Assembly (NCBI GenBank): GCA_003242115.1
Contig: QBMP01000126.1
Span: forward strand, 3,285-11,047
Length of the DNA stretch: 7,763 bases
Reading direction: 5' to 3'
Source: Phormidesmis priestleyi
GTDB lineage: Bacteria > Cyanobacteriota > Cyanobacteriia > Phormidesmidales > Phormidesmidaceae
Translations under genes and position numbers: made by a program
Shown here: in pieces, positions 1 through 5,363 of the stretch
Layout of the letters: every line of letters begins with the position of its first letter
Position numbering within the stretch: the first letter of the stretch is position 1
Notes under the pieces: model-generated
What the model was told of the DNA's origin: nothing
Seen by the model: only the letters and a program-made list of their open reading frames with translations
The model's database searches: none

Positions 1-567
1 GTAGTTAATAGGTCGAAACAAAATTTTTTCGCCTGCTACAAACACTTCGTAGCCGATTGCCTGAGCCCGACTTTGCAGAAACGCTAGATCGGTTTGGTTT
101 TGTTGGGCAACATAGTCAAAGACAACTTTGGTGTCGGTGACCTCGCAGGGTAAAGTGCCAACTACTTTTTGGGCGATCGCACTGTCCTTCATTTGCAAAA
201 ATGACTGGGTTTTTTGGCCTCGCATCAGCCGATGCCGCAGGTCGTATCCTTGCACCGAGAGTAAAGGAACTTCATCTCGGGCAAATTCTGCACTAAGGCC
301 GGTAATTTCTCCATAAAAGACTGTTTTGGGAACGCCCTCGTAGCTCATCTGAATTTTGACCGGATTGCCGACGTCCAGTAGCGTGCGATCACTCAAACTT
401 ACCGTATCTTCCTTCAAGTCCCAGTTTCTAAACTTAAGCTCAAAGAAGCCCGGTGCATCGACATCTTCGGTTGCGGAAGCGGAAATCAATTCTGTTTTGA
501 CATCCATTGTCAGCGCCTGATGCTGGATAAAAATATTGACCTTGGGAGTAATTTCGGCCTTTGGCAT
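1..567 (-). CDS. Spike hub protein, gpD/VgrG-like (Pvc8-type), N-terminal part
   Basis: This is the first 189 codons of a gene that continues past base 1; no stop is reached. My translation begins MPKAEITPKVNIFIQ and includes DVDAPGFFELKF, FYGEITGLSAEF, VQGYDLRHRLMRG and ends near YEVFVAGEKILFRPINY. The pattern of short beta-strands, the FxGEIT step and the VxGYDLRHRL motif are typical of the phage late control D / VgrG hub fold. In the family this trimer sits at the centre of the baseplate, joins the tube to the PAAR-tipped spike and punctures the target membrane. The ATG is well supported: AAGGAG (574-579) lies 6 nt upstream, and the preceding LysM gene stops only 2 bp before the start. Full length in the family is several hundred residues, so the C-terminal OB/needle part is missing here because of the window edge, not a mutation. 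Confidence 0.88.
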   Translation of the reverse strand, partial: MPKAEITPKVNIFIQHQALTMDVKTELISASATEDVDAPGFFELKFRNWDLKEDTVSLSDRTLLDVGNPVKIQMSYEGVPKTVFYGEITGLSAEFARDEVPLLSVQGYDLRHRLMRGQKTQSFLQMKDSAIAQKVVGTLPCEVTDTKVVFDYVAQQNQTDLAFLQSRAQAIGYEVFVAGEKILFRPINY

Positions 568-569
568 AG

Positions 570-1295
570 TTATCTCCTTGGCTCGGTAGCATCAGCGCGT
601 AGCGGCGGCACGGTGAGGACGTCACCAGGCCGAATCAACCGAGGGTTAACCAACCGATTTTCGGCAGCGATAATTCGCCACAAGCTGGGGTCGCCATACT
701 CTTCGGCAGCAATGCTGCTGAGGGTTTCGCCTCGTTTAACAATCCGAATAGGATCGTCAATCGGGTTTTGTGCTTTTTTAATCAGCTCGGGTTCTTCCCA
801 GGCTTCAAAATCACAGCTTAAGGTGGCACGCAGGGCCGTGCCATCTTCGCTAAACCGGGTCAGCGTTTGGGTGACCGACTTCAGCACACCCTGAAAAAAT
901 GCTTCTTGTTTGCCCCAGTACAGCTTACAGACTGGCGGACGCAGCGCGCCTGATTTACTAATGCCACTTTTGGGTTGAGTCAGGCTGGTAATGGCGTTGG
1001 TATACTCTCGGACATCTTTGGGTCGCCCGCTTAGCTTGGGTAAAAGAGAGGTGCGTCCGGCGATCGCATTGGCTGCCTGTCGGATGCTGGTGCTTTGGGT
1101 GGCACTGGGTAAACTAGTGTCAAAAAAGAGTTCTACCGACAGGCTCATATCGGCAGCTTCTTTGGCAATTAGACCATTTTCACTGCTGAGCCATCCGCTT
1201 TTGGTCAGCGTGATGCTGTTAGGATTAAACAACACCTTAATGGGACTAGGCTGAGGGCTGCCTTCGGATTCTATTGTCAGCTTTGCCAGTTTCAT
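570..1295 (-). CDS. LysM-domain baseplate protein (Pvc7/Cis7-like, gp53-type)
   Basis: The protein has 241 residues from ATG 1295. Residues ~1-170 form a beta-rich N-terminal region with the VLFNPNSITLTKSGW segment and CKLYWGKQEAFFQGVLKSV, typical of contractile-injection-system LysM baseplate proteins. A single LysM domain follows at ~184-231 (IVKRGETLSSIAAEEYGD, then IIAAENRL and LIRPGDVLTVP). In eCIS the LysM protein clamps baseplate components around the hub; the LysM fold here probably serves protein packing rather than cell-wall binding (inference). The frame is also open from GTG 1304, but ATG 1295 is preferred. It forms a 4-bp ATGA overlap with the stop of the upstream 376-residue gene and has GAGG 9 nt upstream (1305-1308). 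The downstream spike-hub gene starts 2 bp after this stop, so the two are likely translationally coupled. There is no signal peptide, as expected for a particle assembled in the cytoplasm. Confidence 0.92.
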   Translation of the reverse strand: MKLAKLTIESEGSPQPSPIKVLFNPNSITLTKSGWLSSENGLIAKEAADMSLSVELFFDTSLPSATQSTSIRQAANAIAGRTSLLPKLSGRPKDVREYTNAITSLTQPKSGISKSGALRPPVCKLYWGKQEAFFQGVLKSVTQTLTRFSEDGTALRATLSCDFEAWEEPELIKKAQNPIDDPIRIVKRGETLSSIAAEEYGDPSLWRIIAAENRLVNPRLIRPGDVLTVPPLRADATEPRR

Positions 1296-2422
1296 GGTTG
1301 CCACCCTCGCCTTTCTTGTTCAATGGCTAGCTTTCGCCGCAGCCTTCTTTCCACTTTATCGGCCAATGCCTCCATATCCACTCTCGGAGGCTGCTGAGAT
1401 AGGGTGTGCTGAGAGACGGTGTGTTGAGAGTGGATTTCAGGTTTTGGATTCGATACCACTGCTGGCTGAGATAGGGTGTGCTGAGAGACGGTGCGTTGAG
1501 AGATGGGCAAGGGTGGTGAAATAGGTTGCGGTTGAGGAGAGAATTTGACGGCCGACTGACTATTGGGCTGCGCTGACTGGTGCGGAAACGACTGGCGGGG
1601 GAGGAACTGGAGAGAGAGTGGCTGACGAGTGCGCGGATGTACGATCGCCTGATCGTTGACGGTTACTAGGGGCAGCTTCGTTGTCTTTGGAGAAAGCGCC
1701 ACGGGCGAAGGCGCTGAACCTAGCTCAGAGGATAGCTTAGGGGAGCCTTGGCGCATTTGAGCCAAATCCGAGCGATGCTGCTGTGCCCTGATAACAGGTA
1801 GCGTCTTTAGTAACTGTGTTTCCTGAGCAGGTGCCCTCACGACTACAGGCACTATCACAGGGAGCGGATTGATAGAAGTGTTTCCTATCTGACCTAGAGA
1901 GCGTTCAGAGCCTGGCGAGCTCGCTGGCAATTCTCTTGCTGTCAATTTTGGGAGGGCAGGACTTTGCGCGCTGGCGGGTATCGCATTCACCGAGCTAGAC
2001 CTGCTAGAAGGCGCAAACTTGGCTTGAATCACCGTCGGCTGATTGACTGCCGCTGTGCGAGAAGGTTGGTTTAGCCCATTGGCATTCGGCTCAAGATGAG
2101 CAACTGTTGGAGGGGCGGTCGTTTTTGTCGCTGTGATAGTTTCAGGCGATGTCTTTACAGTGAGGTTATCAGCGGTGACTGGGATAGTCGCGTCTGCAGC
2201 GCTGGTTGTAGCATAGACAATTGGCAAGGCTTCTGCTGTCCGCAGTGTCTGCGTTTGCTGGCGCTGTAGCAAACGGGTGATCAGGGGATTGGTAGGCATT
2301 TGGTAGCGTGAAAAGAGACTTTCGGCCATGCGTAAATCTATACAGCCCGGCTGCGATTGGGAGCGCAGCAGCCGTCGAGTGAGTGAAGGATTAAGGGCGG
2401 TTTGCCAGTTTGCAGTAGTCAT
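1292..2422 (-). CDS. Ser/Pro/Gln-rich, probably disordered eCIS protein of unknown function
   Basis: I do not recognise a named family. The 376 residues fall into three parts. The N-terminal ~60 residues are basic and probably helical, with two similar segments (NPSLTRRLLRSQSQ at 11-24 and NPLITRLLQRQQTQ at 45-58). Residues ~70-347 are low-complexity, rich in S, P, Q, T and A, with almost no aromatic residues in long stretches, so likely disordered. The last 29 residues form a highly charged predicted helix (MEALADKVERRLRRKLAIEQ then ERRGWQP). Near the C-terminus the peptide SQ(H/R)TVSQHTLSQ occurs twice (308-319 and 332-343). The gene lies between the second tube protein (18-bp gap) and the LysM gene (4-bp ATGA overlap). 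That position suggests a structural or assembly role at the baseplate, with the C-terminal helix as a docking element and the middle as a linker; this is inference. ATG 2422 is preceded by a purine-rich stretch with AAAGGGGG about 12 nt away, a weak Shine-Dalgarno match. Confidence 0.8.
   Translation of the reverse strand: MTTANWQTALNPSLTRRLLRSQSQPGCIDLRMAESLFSRYQMPTNPLITRLLQRQQTQTLRTAEALPIVYATTSAADATIPVTADNLTVKTSPETITATKTTAPPTVAHLEPNANGLNQPSRTAAVNQPTVIQAKFAPSSRSSSVNAIPASAQSPALPKLTARELPASSPGSERSLGQIGNTSINPLPVIVPVVVRAPAQETQLLKTLPVIRAQQHRSDLAQMRQGSPKLSSELGSAPSPVALSPKTTKLPLVTVNDQAIVHPRTRQPLSLQFLPRQSFPHQSAQPNSQSAVKFSPQPQPISPPLPISQRTVSQHTLSQPAVVSNPKPEIHSQHTVSQHTLSQQPPRVDMEALADKVERRLRRKLAIEQERRGWQP
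1393..1502 (-). repeat. 38-bp in-frame direct repeat pair inside the disordered gene
   Basis: Bases 1393-1430 and 1465-1502 are the same 38-bp sequence with one mismatch (T versus C at 1422/1494), offset by 72 bp. That equals 24 codons, so the reading frame is kept. Each copy is itself built of 15-bp subunits encoding SQ(H/R)T(V/L). This looks like recent segmental duplication within a low-complexity region, the kind of site where slippage can change protein length without breaking the frame. Confidence 0.9.
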
Positions 2423-2440
2423 TTATCTTTTTGGCCCCCT

Positions 2441-2998
2441 TTAGAGTCCGTTGATGCCGCTGGGGCTAGCTGCGATCGCTAGTCCTGCTCTGACTGCTGA
2501 AAGCGCCTGTGAGAGTGCTGGCTTGACAATACCACGGTGTACTAGCTCTATTTGTTCTACACCGACCTGCGTATCGCTACTAGCATCAAACGTCGGCCCC
2601 ACCCACTTCACTGGATAGGCGTCTTTAAACGTCCACCACATCACCGGCAAGCGCTGACTATCCAGCAGCATAACCGTACCATTTAACAACAGCGGTCGCC
2701 CCTGAGCGGTCAGCCAGTACCAGTCCCACATCACATCTCCATCTACTAGCCCCCGCGACAATACCAAATTAGGATGCTTCACCTGGCTGGGGAACTGATG
2801 GACGTAGCCATTAACACCGCCCTCGCGATACTCTTCTACTTCTACCTCGCTCTCTAGCCCAGAAATCTCCGAGAACCCACCTGTAATTAATCCACTCAGC
2901 TCTACAACAAAGTTGTATGCCATGTATGGATCAAGGCGCACATTTGGCACGTTAGTGTGTGCGTTAAGTAGTGAATATCCGCCCATTAGTGGGGGCAT
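2441..2998 (-). CDS. Second tail-tube-type protein (Pvc5-like, baseplate tube initiator)
   Basis: This 185-residue protein of the T4 gp19-like tube family is clearly paralogous to the protein at 3574-4026. Both carry DPY-(x)2-YNF-(x)-VE near the N-terminus, a GF-(x)-E-(x)2-GL motif, an EYREG motif and a C-terminal GP-(S/T)-FDA segment followed by an IELVHRGI-like strand. Compared with the main tube protein it has a ~20-residue N-terminal extension and a ~20-residue Ala/Gly/Ser-rich C-terminal extension. In the family a second tube-like protein usually forms the first tube layer on the baseplate, and its place next to the LysM and hub genes fits. ATG 2998 has an AGGAG 8 nt upstream, supporting this start. 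It is followed by the disordered-protein gene after 18 bp. Confidence 0.92.
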   Translation of the reverse strand: MPPLMGGYSLLNAHTNVPNVRLDPYMAYNFVVELSGLITGGFSEISGLESEVEVEEYREGGVNGYVHQFPSQVKHPNLVLSRGLVDGDVMWDWYWLTAQGRPLLLNGTVMLLDSQRLPVMWWTFKDAYPVKWVGPTFDASSDTQVGVEQIELVHRGIVKPALSQALSAVRAGLAIAASPSGINGL

Positions 2999-3021
2999 GG
3001 GAGGGGCTCCTATGGCTGATT

Positions 3022-3060
3022 AACCTGACTGATTAGCCTGACTATTTAACTCGACTGATT
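3022..3060. repeat. Degenerate 13-bp tandem repeat, three units
   Basis: Three successive 13-bp units read AACCTGACTGATT (3022-3034), AGCCTGACTATTT (3035-3047) and AACTCGACTGATT (3048-3060) on the plus strand. They differ by two or three bases from the first unit. The array covers the last codons and stop of the 52-residue gene and most of the short gap before the second tube gene. It may be slippage-derived; no function can be read from it. Confidence 0.55.
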
Positions 3061-3204
3061 GATTTGCTGATTGATCCGGGCAACTTCAGATACCCACTGT
3101 CGCCGTTCTGAATGTGCTAGCTCCATAATCTGTTGGTGGGGCCAGTGAAAGTGATAGGCGATATAGGCTACCTCCTCATATAGGCGATCTGGGGGGTAGC
3201 CTAT
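3046..3204 (-). CDS. 52-residue DUF6760-like eCIS protein with non-canonical start
   Basis: From the ATA codon at 3204 the frame gives GYPPDRLYEEVAYIAYHFHW, then a helical segment with MELAHSERRQWVSEVARIN, ending TAA. The YPPDRLYEEVAYIAYHFHWP core and the ERRxWVxEVxRIN tail resemble the small proteins, annotated as DUF6760 as far as I recall, found beside tail-tube genes in eCIS clusters; homologues typically begin MIGYP. Here no ATG, GTG or TTG exists between the in-frame TGA upstream and the conserved core. Initiation may be at ATA (allowed in bacterial code table 11, with GGGGGAG just upstream), or the frame may be entered by -1 frameshifting from the gene at 3201-3569, which it overlaps by 4 bp. 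The role is probably assembly or baseplate-related. The coding call is supported by the conserved-looking sequence, though it was located by manual translation. Confidence 0.72.
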   Translation of the reverse strand: MGYPPDRLYEEVAYIAYHFHWPHQQIMELAHSERRQWVSEVARINQQINQSS

Positions 3205-3213
3205 GACTCCCCC
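3163..3213 (-). promoter_or_regulatory. Putative -1 recoding signal: G-run plus 10-bp hairpin
   Basis: On the coding strand a run of five G (3213-3209) spans the codons TCG GGG GAG, three codons before the TAG of the chaperone-like gene. It is followed 4 nt later by a perfect 10-bp inverted repeat: ATAGGCTACC (3204-3195) and GGTAGCCTAT (3172-3163), with a 22-nt loop. A tRNA on GGG could slip back one base onto GGG and continue as GGA GTC ATA GGC into the 52-residue frame, giving a fusion of about 174 residues. The spacer is short (2 nt after GAG, 5 nt after GGG) and the P/A pairing is not the classic heptamer, so frameshifting is a hypothesis only. The hairpin could instead mask or regulate initiation of the small gene. 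Confidence 0.4.
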
Positions 3214-3569
3214 GAGGGGACAGTTTCCACTTCAAACTTGCCTTCGCAGTGAGGGCAAGCTACCCGCAGGCGCGTATGGCCGTTTTGATTGATGCGCTGA
3301 TACATATCTTGCAAATAGACCAAATCTCCTGAAAATAATCCTTCAATGACCTTGGGATTAAGCTGCTCTAGGGTGCCTAGCTGGGTGATCACTCGCGATA
3401 ACAAAATAATTACTAAATACCCCGGATTGCGCTGTACTCGGGGATCTTGAAGCGGCATAATTTCATCGTAAGCGGTAGATAGCCGCATAACGCCCGCTTT
3501 GTGAACGGTGCCCTGGGCGTCTACATATCCCTGCGGCAGTGAAAATGAAAACTCGGTATGTTGAACCAT
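3201..3569 (-). CDS. Phage tail-assembly-chaperone-like protein with CPHC motif
   Basis: The 122 residues from ATG 3569 begin MVQHTEFSFSLPQGYVDAQG and contain VMRLSTAYDEIMPLQDPRV, YLVIILLSRVITQLGTL and a C-terminal RVACPHCEGKFEVE (CPHC at 105-108). This profile is familiar from the small tail-assembly proteins encoded right after the tube gene in eCIS and Mu/T4-like tails, where they are thought to help tube or sheath assembly; exact function is not established from sequence. A lone CxxC could bind metal as a dimer or with a partner. The frame is also open to TTG 3590 inside the tube gene, but ATG 3569, 4 bp after the tube stop, is preferred because the N-terminus then matches the usual MxxTEFxFxLPxGYVD form and a TAGG lies just upstream. 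The stop overlaps the next small frame in the -1 register. Confidence 0.82.
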   Translation of the reverse strand: MVQHTEFSFSLPQGYVDAQGTVHKAGVMRLSTAYDEIMPLQDPRVQRNPGYLVIILLSRVITQLGTLEQLNPKVIEGLFSGDLVYLQDMYQRINQNGHTRLRVACPHCEGKFEVETVPSGES

Positions 3570-3573
3570 TTGC

Positions 3574-4026
3574 CTACGACCAACTATCAACGGTGATCCC
3601 TTCGTGGGCTAACTCTAAACTTTCTACCGCAACTTCATCAGCCGTCGCATCAAAGCTTGGCCCGCTCCACACAGTTGGCCAGCAGTTGGTTAAGTTCCAA
3701 CGAATTTTCTCTTGAGCTTGGTCGTCGAGTAGCACAATAGAGATCTCTCGGCGCTCGGCGTTACCGCCCATGATGGTTTTTCGCCATTCCCACAGCTCGG
3801 GATTGTTGGTAATGCCTCGCTTGAGCGTGATGTTAGAGTAGGTGATAAGGCCAGGTAATTTTCGCATGGTTAGCGGGTCGGTGCCTTCACGATATTCACC
3901 TGCCGTTTGCGTAGAGTCCAAGCCATCGCATTCGCGAAAGCCCGCATGAATGATGCCGTTCCACTCTACGTAAAAGTTGTAGCCTGCGTAGGGATCGGGG
4001 TTGTGGGGGGCGCGCACAGTGGGCAT
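3574..4026 (-). CDS. Main tail-tube protein (Pvc1/Hcp-like, gp19 family)
   Basis: This 150-residue protein is of normal length for the family. Key segments are DPYAGYNFYVEWNGIIHAGF near residue 11, CDGLDSTQTAGEYREGTDPL, the ITYSNITLKRGIT strand, ELWEWRK and the GPSFDATADEVAVESLELAH closing region. These are the hallmarks of T4 gp19-type tube proteins, whose hexameric rings stack into the inner tube that is fired on sheath contraction and may carry cargo in its lumen. ATG 4026 has a strong AAGGAG (4037-4042) 10 nt upstream, in keeping with the high expression such a protein needs. It is preceded by the only long gap in the operon (129 bp after the second sheath gene) and followed after 4 bp by the chaperone-like gene. 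The longer paralogue at 2441-2998 is probably the baseplate-proximal tube protein. Confidence 0.95.
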   Translation of the reverse strand: MPTVRAPHNPDPYAGYNFYVEWNGIIHAGFRECDGLDSTQTAGEYREGTDPLTMRKLPGLITYSNITLKRGITNNPELWEWRKTIMGGNAERREISIVLLDDQAQEKIRWNLTNCWPTVWSGPSFDATADEVAVESLELAHEGITVDSWS

Positions 4027-4155
4027 GATGTCATTTCTCCTTTAATGTTGAATAGTATGTTCAATAGAGCTAATAATGTTGAATTAAGGCTGAATCACTC
4101 AAACGGTCATTGGATAAACAGCCATTGGCACAGATCTCAATAAGTTTGAGTGGGT
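4027..4155. promoter_or_regulatory. 129-bp intergenic spacer upstream of the tube gene
   Basis: This is the longest gap in the operon, placed before the gene whose product is needed in most copies. It holds a 9-bp inverted repeat (CACTCAAAC at 4096-4104, GTTTGAGTG at 4144-4152; 39-nt loop), an 11-bp direct repeat TAATGTTGAAT (4043-4053 and 4074-4084) and a small TTGAA/TTCAA dyad (4048-4064). I see no G+C-rich hairpin with a T-run, so no intrinsic terminator, and no convincing -35/-10 pair. It may be an mRNA processing or stabilising leader, or an internal promoter; which one cannot be decided from sequence. Confidence 0.4.
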
Positions 4156-5349
4156 TTAGGGCGGAACAACTGGCGCGCTATTGACGACTACGCCGCTAGC
4201 GCCGTGGATTAGGCGAACCACAATAAATTCGTTTAGCAAGGTGGGAGCCAAGCCAATTTCGGTCACCACCTGACCTTGGTCTCTGACTTCGGAGGGGTTA
4301 GTTTCGGCGTCGCATTTGACAAAAAAAGCCTGTTCGGGCGTCTCTCCTTGAAGGGCTCCTTGCTGAGCTAAAGCTTCTAGATAGGCCGTTAACTCTCGCT
4401 CAATGCGAATCCATAGGGTGACATTGTTAGGTTCGAAGGCTGCGGCACTAAGGTTGTGCTCGGCCCAGCGTCCTACCGTAATGAACAACCGTCGCACGCC
4501 TACATAGCGCCAAAGTGGGTTAGCCGAAAGAGTGTACGCTCCCCAAATGCGAATGCCTCTGCCGGGGAGTGATCGCACACAGTTCACCTGATTTCCTTGG
4601 CCGTTGCCAGCCGCATTCAGCGCCGACTGATCGGCATTGCTAAACCGCACGCTAATATCCAAAACATCTTCTAGGACTTCGTTGGCAGGGGCGTGATGAA
4701 CGCCAATAGTGCGATCGCGCTTTGCATATACCCCCGCCACATGTCCGCAAGGCGGTACCCAATCGCGGCGGTCATTTTGTAACCAGGGCGCATAGAGCGC
4801 GGCATTGTCTCCTGTGAGGTTGGCTAACTGTTGTTGCAAGTCATTTTTGGCCTGGTCACTGGTCAGCTCTACCGAAGGTAAAGCGTCTAAAATAGCAAAG
4901 CGATCGCCGAGCTGATCGCAGTGTTCTATCACCTGCTGCTGTAGCCGCCAAACCTGATCATGATTGAGACGATGGCCTTTCATAATGTCGGGGACACAGA
5001 CCAGATCGATGTTGCTGAGTGGTGCGATCACCGCTAACCCTGCCTGCAGAACATCTTCGGCTGATCCCTGAGCTGTCAGCCGCAGCACATAGCAAAAGTC
5101 TCCGCCATTGCTAAAGAACCCCCGCACAGCAGCGGCTAGGTAGCCCCCCGACAAGGATTCACCAAAGGCTTCTGCAAACTGAGGCCAAAGCGTTAGCCTT
5201 TGCGGATCATTCTCTCTTCCTTTGGCCGCAAAGCCTAAGAAAATGGGTACGCCTGTCGGCAACGCAGGCGATGGCGTCGGAAAAATATCTTCTCGATAGA
5301 CGCCCGGAACGAGCCCCAAAGATTTGGCGGGCATTCGCAACTGAGTCAC
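4156..5349 (-). CDS. Contractile sheath protein, short form (second sheath)
   Basis: This 397-residue tail sheath protein has an N-terminal LGLVPGVYRED, a FFSNGGDFCYVLRL strand (79-91), the WVPPCGHVAGVYAKRD and GVHHAPANEVL segments (197-225), GIRIWGAYTL, YVGVRRLF and the C-terminal AFFVKCDAETNPSEVRDQGQ followed by the EFIVVRL strand used in the sheath handshake. Sheath subunits surround the tube and contract to drive it. Start choice: the frame is open to GTG 5376, overlapping the upstream sheath by 14 bp without a ribosome site. GTG 5349 has a perfect AGGAGG (5358-5363) 8 nt upstream and leaves a 13-bp gap, so I chose it; ATG 5334 is a third option. Having two different sheaths is common in eCIS; the second often sits near the baseplate or forms a minor layer, but which role applies here is inference. 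Confidence 0.93.
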   Translation of the reverse strand: MTQLRMPAKSLGLVPGVYREDIFPTPSPALPTGVPIFLGFAAKGRENDPQRLTLWPQFAEAFGESLSGGYLAAAVRGFFSNGGDFCYVLRLTAQGSAEDVLQAGLAVIAPLSNIDLVCVPDIMKGHRLNHDQVWRLQQQVIEHCDQLGDRFAILDALPSVELTSDQAKNDLQQQLANLTGDNAALYAPWLQNDRRDWVPPCGHVAGVYAKRDRTIGVHHAPANEVLEDVLDISVRFSNADQSALNAAGNGQGNQVNCVRSLPGRGIRIWGAYTLSANPLWRYVGVRRLFITVGRWAEHNLSAAAFEPNNVTLWIRIERELTAYLEALAQQGALQGETPEQAFFVKCDAETNPSEVRDQGQVVTEIGLAPTLLNEFIVVRLIHGASGVVVNSAPVVPP

Positions 5350-5357
5350 CGTGTCTG

Positions 5358-5363
5358 CCTCCT
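5358..5363 (-). promoter_or_regulatory. Shine-Dalgarno site fixing the start of the second sheath gene
   Basis: AGGAGG overlaps the last base of the TGA stop of the upstream sheath gene and lies 8 nt before GTG 5349. No comparable site precedes the alternative GTG 5376, and it is too far from ATG 5334 (23 nt). It implies coupled translation of the two sheath genes. Confidence 0.7.

Noticed and set aside
440..1524. Plus-strand and other-frame reading frames (for example 520-894, 991-1254, 1294-1524) opposite the hub, LysM and disordered-protein genes.
   Set aside because: They lie opposite well-supported minus-strand genes, give no recognisable protein, and reflect the codon pattern of the opposite strand.
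4096..4152. Inverted repeat CACTCAAAC/GTTTGAGTG as an intrinsic terminator after the second sheath gene.
   Set aside because: The loop is 39 nt, the stem is only 9 bp with moderate GC, and no T-run follows on the transcribed strand.
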